Below are positions 6,072 to 9,911 of a stretch of 9,911 bases of DNA, piece after piece; positions within the stretch are counted from its first letter, which is position 1, and each line of letters starts with the position of its first letter. A program made the translations under genes and the position numbers. The DNA comes from an uncultured bacterium (GTDB taxonomy: Bacteria > Oederibacteriota > PGYV01 > CAILUR01). Under the pieces are notes generated by a model that was given only the letters and a program-made list of their open reading frames with translations, was not told the origin of the DNA and ran no database searches. The DNA is taken from positions 1-9,911 of the forward strand of contig CAILUR010000109.1 in assembly GCA_903837445.1 (NCBI GenBank), read 5' to 3'.

Positions 6072-6091
6072 GGCGCCCGACGCCAATTTTT
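6072..6091 (+). terminator. Small GC hairpin plus T-run after the ANTAR gene
   Basis: GGCG (6072-6075) and CGCC (6081-6084) flank a CCCGA loop and are followed by AATTTTT (6085-6091). The 4-bp stem is short for a terminator. It may partly end the regulator transcript, and it lies before, not after, the ANTAR-type hairpins. Confidence 0.35.
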
Positions 6092-6095
6092 AACC

Positions 6096-6186
6096 TTCTC
6101 GTGGACAAAGCTGTCCGTGGGAACAGGATACTCTGAGGTATTATCGTACAGTGTTGTACGAAAAAAGCGGGACAATGCAGTCGCGC
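6096..6186 (+). promoter_or_regulatory. Tandem hexaloop hairpins in the gdhA leader, candidate ANTAR target RNA
   Basis: Four consecutive hairpins each close a 6-nt loop. H1: stem 6096-6106/6113-6123 (11 bp including three G-U), loop AAAGCT at 6107-6112. H2: stem 6127-6131/6138-6142, loop TCTGAG. H3: stem 6144-6149/6156-6161 (TCGTAC/GTACGA), loop AGTGTT at 6150-6155. H4: stem 6167-6173/6180-6186 with one G-G mismatch, loop AATGCA at 6174-6179. Loops of H1, H3 and H4 have A at position 1 and G at position 4, the pattern established for ANTAR-binding RNAs; H2 has G4 only. The array lies directly between an ANTAR protein gene and gdhA. Structures were drawn by eye, without energy calculation. 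No U-tract terminator follows; a run of nine A (6187-6195) does. Confidence 0.65.
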
Positions 6187-6214
6187 AAAAAAAAATAAAA
6201 GCGGGAGGAACGGT

Positions 6215-7558
6215 ATGTCATCAGATTATATTAAGAGTGTTTTAGAAACAGTTAAGAAACGCAATGCAAATGAACCAGAGTTTTTGCAGGCGGTCACAGA
6301 AGTTCTCGAATCTTTGGATCCAGTTTTTGAAAAAAATAAAAAATATGAAAATTATAAAGTCCTTGAGCGGCTTGTGGAACCTGAAAGACAAATAATTTTT
6401 CGCGTTCCGTGGCTTGACGATAAGGGAGTTATTCAAGTAAACAGAGGTTTCCGTATTCAATTCAACAGCGCGATAGGCCCTTATAAAGGCGGGATTCGAC
6501 TGCACCCTTCAGTAAACATAAGCATTTTAAAATTCCTTGGTTTTGAACAGGTTTTAAAAAATGCCCTTACCACGCTCCCTATGGGCGGTGGCAAAGGTGG
6601 TTCTGATTTTGATCCTAAAGGAAAAACAGATAATGAAGTAATGCGTTTTTGTCAGTCCTTTATGACCGAACTTTCAAAACATATAGGGGCGGACACGGAT
6701 GTGCCAGCTGGAGATATAGGCACAGGCGGACGCGAGATCGGATATATGTTTGGACAGTATAAAAGATTGCGCAATGAATTTGTAGGAGTCCTTACTGGTA
6801 AAGGCTTGAAATGGGGTGGGTCTTTGATACGCCCTGAGGCAACAGGTTATGGTTCGGTTTATTTTGCAGAAGAAATGCTTAAAACAAAAAATGACACCAT
6901 GAAAGGAAAGATCTGTGCTGTTTCTGGTTCCGGAAATGTGGCACAGTATACAGTTGAGAAAATAAATCAGCTTGGCGGAAAAGCCGTATCTCTTTCTGAT
7001 TCTTCCGGAACGATTTATGACAAAGACGGAATTACAGCAGAAAAATTAGCTTTTGTCATGGACCTCAAGGAAGTAAGACGCGGACGCATTAAAGAGTACG
7101 CGGAAAAATTTAAATGTGAGTTTATTGCCGGAGGAAAGCCTTGGAATATAAAGTGCGATTGCGCTTTCCCAAGTGCGACTCAGAACGAGATAGACGGCAA
7201 AGATGCCAAAATGCTGCTTGATAATGGTTGCAAGCTTGTAAGCGAAGGCGCAAATATGCCTTCTACTCCTGAGGCCATAGAACAGTATCTGGCAAAAAAG
7301 ATACTCTATGGACCAGGAAAAGCCGCAAATGCTGGCGGAGTTGCTACTTCGGGACTTGAAATGAGCCAGAACTCCATGAGACTCGCGTGGACACGCGAAG
7401 AAGTTGACGCGAAGCTTCATGGCATAATGATAGCGATACACACCCAGTGCAGAAATGCGATGAAAGAATACAACACCCCTGACAACTATGTTATGGGTGC
7501 AAACATCGCAGGTTTCGTAAAAGTAGCGGACACTATGATAGACCACGGCTGTGTGTAA
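6215..7558 (+). CDS. gdhA: NADP-type glutamate dehydrogenase
   Basis: The enzyme interconverts 2-oxoglutarate plus ammonium and L-glutamate, normally in the assimilatory direction with NADPH. At 447 aa it has exactly the length of E. coli GdhA and the hexameric small-subunit family layout. The glutamate-binding motif is GPYKGGIRLHPSV (88-100), the catalytic lysine is Lys127 in PMGGGKGGSDFDPKG (122-136), and the catalytic Asp167 lies in PAGDIG (164-169). The Rossmann fingerprint is SGSGNVAQY (237-245), followed by SDSSG (261-265), a second-strand end like that of NADP-dependent members. The C-terminal part NAGGVATSGLEMSQNS is also canonical. The ribosome site GGGAGG (6203-6208) lies 6 nt before ATG. 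The preceding ANTAR regulator and hairpin leader suggest control by nitrogen or metabolite state. A strong terminator follows. Confidence 0.97.
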   Translation: MSSDYIKSVLETVKKRNANEPEFLQAVTEVLESLDPVFEKNKKYENYKVLERLVEPERQIIFRVPWLDDKGVIQVNRGFRIQFNSAIGPYKGGIRLHPSVNISILKFLGFEQVLKNALTTLPMGGGKGGSDFDPKGKTDNEVMRFCQSFMTELSKHIGADTDVPAGDIGTGGREIGYMFGQYKRLRNEFVGVLTGKGLKWGGSLIRPEATGYGSVYFAEEMLKTKNDTMKGKICAVSGSGNVAQYTVEKINQLGGKAVSLSDSSGTIYDKDGITAEKLAFVMDLKEVRRGRIKEYAEKFKCEFIAGGKPWNIKCDCAFPSATQNEIDGKDAKMLLDNGCKLVSEGANMPSTPEAIEQYLAKKILYGPGKAANAGGVATSGLEMSQNSMRLAWTREEVDAKLHGIMIAIHTQCRNAMKEYNTPDNYVMGANIAGFVKVADTMIDHGCV

Positions 7559-7597
7559 GAAAAAGAATTAAAAAATATTGGCATTACGCTGATATAT

Positions 7598-7637
7598 AAA
7601 AGACCCGCAAGGTAAAAAACTTGCGGGTCTTTTTATT
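7598..7637 (+). terminator. Intrinsic terminator of gdhA
   Basis: AGACCCGCAAG (7601-7611) and CTTGCGGGTCT (7620-7630) form a perfect 11-bp stem with an 8-nt loop, extended by A-T pairs and followed by TTTTATTT. It ends the gdhA transcript about 70 nt after the stop codon. Confidence 0.95.
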
Positions 7638-7707
7638 TGTAGCAACTGTATTCATATAAGGCAATGCGCTGGGGGAAAGAAATTGAAACTAAATGGAGAC
7701 AAGAATA

Positions 7708-7716
7708 TGGTATAAT
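7708..7716 (+). promoter_or_regulatory. Extended -10 promoter of the alkD-like gene
   Basis: TGGTATAAT is a perfect extended -10 (TGnTATAAT). The nearest -35-like hexamer, TTGAAA (7683-7688), is 22 bp away and probably irrelevant. Transcription would start near 7723, about 20 nt before the ATG. Confidence 0.55.
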
Positions 7717-7742
7717 TTATTTAATGAGATAAAGAGGTGAGT

Positions 7743-8453
7743 ATGACTTATCTGGAAGTAATAAAAAAAATTAGGTCAATGGCAAACAAAAAAAATGTCG
7801 AGGGAATGGCTAGATTTGGAATTAATTCTAAAAATACGCTCGGGGTACCTATGGGGCGGCTTCGTGAACTGGCAAAAAAATTAAAAAACGAACATACGCT
7901 GGCACTTAAACTATGGGCCTCAGGAATTCACGAGGCGAAAATACTGGCCAGTATTATTGATGACCCCGAAAAAGTAACAGAAAAACAAATGGACTTATGG
8001 GTAAAAGATTTTGATTCTTGGGATGTGTGTGATCAGACCTGTATGAATCTTTTTGGAAATACAAAATACGCATACAAAAAAGTATATGCCTGGGCAAAAA
8101 GGAAAGAGGAGTTTGTAAGAAGGGCGAGTTTTGCAATGATAGCGGTGCTCGCTTGGCACGACGAGAAAGCAGAGAATGAAGTGTTTGTTAAAATGCTGCC
8201 GCTTATAAAAAAGTATGCCACAGATGAGAGAAATTTCGTAAGAAAAGCAGTTAACTGGGCGCTTAGGCATATAGGCAAAAGAAATATGGCGCTTAATAAA
8301 GAGGCTTTGAAAACGGCTAAAGAAATGGAAAAGCAGGCTTCAAAAACTGAGCGTTGGATAGCAAAAGATGCGATAAGAGAATTGACAAGCCCAAAAATAC
8401 AGGCAAGAGTAAAACTTAAGACACAACAGGCATATGAGCGAGGGTTAAAATAA
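7743..8453 (+). CDS. AlkD-like DNA alkylation repair glycosylase (HEAT-like repeats)
   Basis: I choose the ATG at 7743 (236 aa), because the GTG at 7737 overlaps the ribosome site AAAGAGG (7731-7737). The protein is an all-helical HEAT-like repeat protein of the DNA alkylation repair family (PF08713), with the same length as characterised AlkD (about 237 aa). AlkD removes N3- and N7-alkylated purines from DNA without base flipping. The family signature SWDVCD gives Trp93 and Asp97, matching the WxxxD pair of the AlkD active site. Arg127 (VRRASF) and Trp172 (NWALR) are plausible equivalents of its DNA-contacting Arg and Trp. The positively charged C-terminal helices fit DNA binding. The gene has its own extended -10 promoter and is followed after 18 nt by a membrane-protein gene, probably in the same transcript. 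Confidence 0.9.
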   Translation: MTYLEVIKKIRSMANKKNVEGMARFGINSKNTLGVPMGRLRELAKKLKNEHTLALKLWASGIHEAKILASIIDDPEKVTEKQMDLWVKDFDSWDVCDQTCMNLFGNTKYAYKKVYAWAKRKEEFVRRASFAMIAVLAWHDEKAENEVFVKMLPLIKKYATDERNFVRKAVNWALRHIGKRNMALNKEALKTAKEMEKQASKTERWIAKDAIRELTSPKIQARVKLKTQQAYERGLK

Positions 8454-8471
8454 TTTAATAAGGGATACGAC

Positions 8472-8939
8472 ATGGATATAAAAAAGAAAGTAAAAGAAGA
8501 AGTGGCGCGGGCGAGAAAAAATGTTGAAAAAACCGAAGAAAAAGTAAAAGAAAAAATAGAAGCCAGCCAGCGACTTCATCATAGACCGTTTTTTGTGACT
8601 GTCATATGCCTGATAGGGTTTACCGGAATAATATTAGGGGGGTTGCTTTTTGCCCTGCTTTTAAGTCCTATGTTTCAGGAACATATAAAAAAGTATGCTG
8701 GGCTTATAACAAATGCTGATATATGGGTTTTTGGACTGACTTTAGTCATAGAATTGGTGGCGCTGTATGGCTTTTGGGATATGCGGCGTTGGGGGGTATG
8801 GTTGTATCTGTTTTTGTTTATCGCGGATGCGGCATATTTTAGCTCGTTTTCGGGAATGCACTTGGCTTTTGCAGGGTTTATATATCCAGGCATAGTAATC
8901 GCGATAGGGCTTGTGAATATTAAGAAAATGAGAGCATAA
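8472..8939 (+). CDS. Small four-helix membrane protein with charged N-terminal coil, unknown function
   Basis: The 155-aa protein has a highly charged Lys/Glu-rich N-terminal helix (about 3-35, coiled-coil-like) on the cytoplasmic side. Four hydrophobic segments follow at about 40-66, 84-102, 107-125 and 129-150. Between segments 2 and 3 is the motif GFWDMRRWGVWLYLF, a short basic loop seen in many small uncharacterised bacterial membrane proteins. No catalytic motif is visible. The ATG at 8472 follows the alkD-like stop by 18 nt, with a modest AAGGGA box, so the two are likely co-transcribed. That does not by itself imply a repair role. I do not recognise a named family. Confidence 0.8.
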   Translation: MDIKKKVKEEVARARKNVEKTEEKVKEKIEASQRLHHRPFFVTVICLIGFTGIILGGLLFALLLSPMFQEHIKKYAGLITNADIWVFGLTLVIELVALYGFWDMRRWGVWLYLFLFIADAAYFSSFSGMHLAFAGFIYPGIVIAIGLVNIKKMRA

Positions 8940-8971
8940 AGGCAACTTAGGGGGATTTCGAAAAAAACTAC

Positions 8972-9000
8972 TTGCCAAAAACCTTCAAATTGTCTATAAT
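8972..9000 (+). promoter_or_regulatory. Promoter of the rpsF-ssb operon
   Basis: TTGCCA (8972-8977) and TATAAT (8995-9000) are 17 bp apart. Transcription would start near 9007, giving a leader of about 100 nt before rpsF, long enough for RNA-level control. Confidence 0.8.
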
Positions 9001-9046
9001 TCTGTCCTATTTGAAAAAGGATTCGCCGCGGGAAAATCATGGGCTT

Positions 9047-9090
9047 GCTCCCTGTGAAATATCCGTATTTAATAGTTATCAGCATAGAGC
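9047..9090 (+). promoter_or_regulatory. Candidate S6:S18 autoregulatory leader structure
   Basis: AAATA (9057-9061) and TATTT (9066-9070) close a TCCG loop containing CCG. Outer pairings CTG/CAG (9052-9054 with 9080-9082) and GCTC/GAGC (9047-9050 with 9087-9090) enclose it, ending just before the ribosome site (9093-9099). S6:S18 complexes are known to bind rpsF leaders through a stem with a loop CCG that mimics their 16S rRNA site. The structure was drawn by eye and the stems are short and AT-rich, so this is tentative. Confidence 0.4.
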
Positions 9091-9107
9091 TGAAAGGAGT
9101 TTTACCA

Positions 9108-9497
9108 ATGGAAAAGATGTACGAAGCAGTTATTTTTATTAAGCCGACTTTGAGCGAGGAAGAACTCATTGCAGTACTTGCAAAGGTCAAGAATTTCATT
9201 ATAGAGAACAAGGGCGTTATTGTTGAGGAGAAAGTTCCTGAAAAAAAGCGTCTGGTTTTTGAAGTAAAAAAATTCAATGACGCGTATTATTACTTTATGA
9301 AGTTTACCTTTGAGCCTTCGTTGGTAAACGAATATGGTAAACGCCTGCGTATGATTGAAGAAGTCATTAGGCAGTCGGTGGTGCTTTTTGTGGCACCAAA
9401 AATTAAGCCGAAAAAAGAAAGAAAGAAACCTGTGGTAGCGGAAACAAAACCGGAAGTAACACCTGCGCCTTCAGATAATAAAGATGCTGGTGTTTAA
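9108..9497 (+). CDS. rpsF: 30S ribosomal protein S6
   Basis: S6 binds the central domain of 16S rRNA together with S18 in the small-subunit platform. Residues 1-96 carry the complete ferredoxin-like S6 fold: MYEAVIFIKPTLSEEEL at the N-terminus, the KRLVFEVKKFNDAYYYFMKFTF strand region at 47-68, and RMIEEVIRQSVVLFVAP at 81-97. After that comes a tail of about 30 residues rich in Lys, Pro, Glu and Ala (to 129), a common kind of disordered extension. I start at ATG 9108, which has AAAGGAG at 9093-9099. An in-frame ATG at 9039 would translate the leader and adds residues unlike S6. ssb follows after 23 nt, the usual rpsF-ssb order; rpsR would be expected next, outside the window. Confidence 0.97.
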   Translation: MEKMYEAVIFIKPTLSEEELIAVLAKVKNFIIENKGVIVEEKVPEKKRLVFEVKKFNDAYYYFMKFTFEPSLVNEYGKRLRMIEEVIRQSVVLFVAPKIKPKKERKKPVVAETKPEVTPAPSDNKDAGV

Positions 9498-9520
9498 CAG
9501 AAAATAACGGAGGTGTTAAA

Positions 9521-9911
9521 ATGGCAAACCTGAACAAGACACTTTTAATGGGGAACTTGACAAAGGACCTTGAACTAAAGTATGGAAAAAATGGACAGCC
9601 TGTAACTAATATGAGAATGGCTGTAAATAGAGCCTATACCACGCAGACTGGTGAGAAGAAAGAAGAGGTTTGCTTTATTACTGTGGTAGTGTGGGGCAAG
9701 CAGGCTGAAAGTTGCCACACCTATTTAAAAAAAGGTTCGGCGGTTTTCGTAGAAGGCAGATTGCAGAGCAGAAGCTGGGAAAGTGAAGCCGGAGAAAAAA
9801 GAAGCATTATAGAAGTGGTGGCGGAACGAGTGCAGTTTATGGACAGAAAGAAAAAAGCAGATGAGGGCGAAGATGTTCCAACGGAAGAACCAGCCACGGA
9901 TACTCATACTG
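9521..9911 (+). CDS. ssb: Single-stranded DNA-binding protein, 3' end outside window
   Basis: The frame runs off the right edge, showing 130 codons. Residues about 4-107 form the SSB OB fold: NKTLLMGNLTKDLELKY (5-21), MRMAVNRAY (31-39), FITVVVWGKQAE (52-63), YLKKGSAVFVEGRLQSRSW (68-86) and IIEVVAERVQF (96-106). SSB coats single-stranded DNA as a tetramer and recruits replication and repair enzymes through an acidic C-terminal tip, which is not visible here; the acidic linker (ADEGEDVPTEEP) has begun. The start ATG has GGAGGTG at 9509-9515. Co-transcription with rpsF is very likely (23-nt gap, no terminator). Confidence 0.97.
   Translation, partial: MANLNKTLLMGNLTKDLELKYGKNGQPVTNMRMAVNRAYTTQTGEKKEEVCFITVVVWGKQAESCHTYLKKGSAVFVEGRLQSRSWESEAGEKRSIIEVVAERVQFMDRKKKADEGEDVPTEEPATDTHT

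Noticed and set aside
5475..6086. Open minus-strand frame of about 200 codons within the ANTAR gene
   Set aside because: It is rich in Phe, His, Cys and Tyr, has no ribosome site, and lies entirely opposite a well-supported domain-rich gene.
7737..7742. GTG at 7737 as start of the AlkD-like gene
   Set aside because: It overlaps the ribosome site AAAGAGG; the ATG at 7743 is correctly spaced.
9039..9107. ATG at 9039 as start of rpsF
   Set aside because: The extra 23 residues do not belong to S6, and the strong AAAGGAG box points to the ATG at 9108.
8675..9277. Open minus-strand frame of 200 codons across the membrane-protein gene and rpsF start
   Set aside because: It runs antisense to two genes and the rpsF promoter and leader, and shows no family motif.
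1..9911. CRISPR array, insertion sequence or phage genes
   Set aside because: No regularly spaced repeats, transposase, integrase or phage structural motifs were seen on either strand.

Overview
The window reads as an AT-rich chromosomal segment of a diderm (outer-membrane-bearing) bacterium. A TamB C-terminal domain, a lipoprotein signal and a periplasmic-type secreted protein point to an outer membrane. The genes are ordinary chromosomal ones. Combined with the orphan four-helix-bundle (23S IVS-type) gene and the GAF-GAF-ANTAR regulator, this would fit an uncultivated lineage of the Omnitrophota/Elusimicrobiota kind, but the phylum is a guess and the sequence does not prove it.

Layout. (a) 1-1749, plus strand: a compact operon with the 3' end of tamB, a double-ACT-domain protein, and peptide deformylase, the last two overlapping by 4 nt. 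(b) 1810-2934, minus strand: a CE2-type SGNH carbohydrate esterase lipoprotein, driven by a near-consensus sigma-70 promoter whose -35 lies in a 14-bp palindrome. (c) 3085-3160: tRNA-Asn(GTT) with encoded CCA. (d) 3160-3775: a unit with an AT palindrome abutting the tRNA, a long imperfect hairpin, an orphan S23/Avd-like four-helix-bundle gene and a bidirectional terminator. (e) 3803-4096, minus strand: a 97-aa secreted Ala/Lys-rich helical protein. (f) 4302-4733: an SlyD-type FKBP prolyl isomerase with its own promoter. (g) 4827-7558: a GAF-GAF-ANTAR RNA-binding regulator followed by glutamate dehydrogenase. (h) 7743-8939: an AlkD-like DNA glycosylase and a small membrane protein, behind an extended -10 promoter. 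(i) 9108 to the end: rpsF and the start of ssb, behind a strong promoter and a leader that may carry an S6:S18 autoregulatory element.

The most interesting region is 6096-6186, between the ANTAR regulator and gdhA. It folds into four consecutive small hairpins, each with a hexanucleotide loop. Three of the four loops have A at position 1 and G at position 4, the signature known for ANTAR-binding RNAs. This suggests that the regulator acts directly on the leader of the adjacent nitrogen-assimilation gene. The usual U-tract terminator is absent after the hairpins, so the output may not be classical antitermination.

The second point of interest is the orphan four-helix-bundle gene. It is preceded by a purine-rich/pyrimidine-rich inverted repeat and sits directly behind a tRNA, with no reverse transcriptase or 23S rRNA in view.
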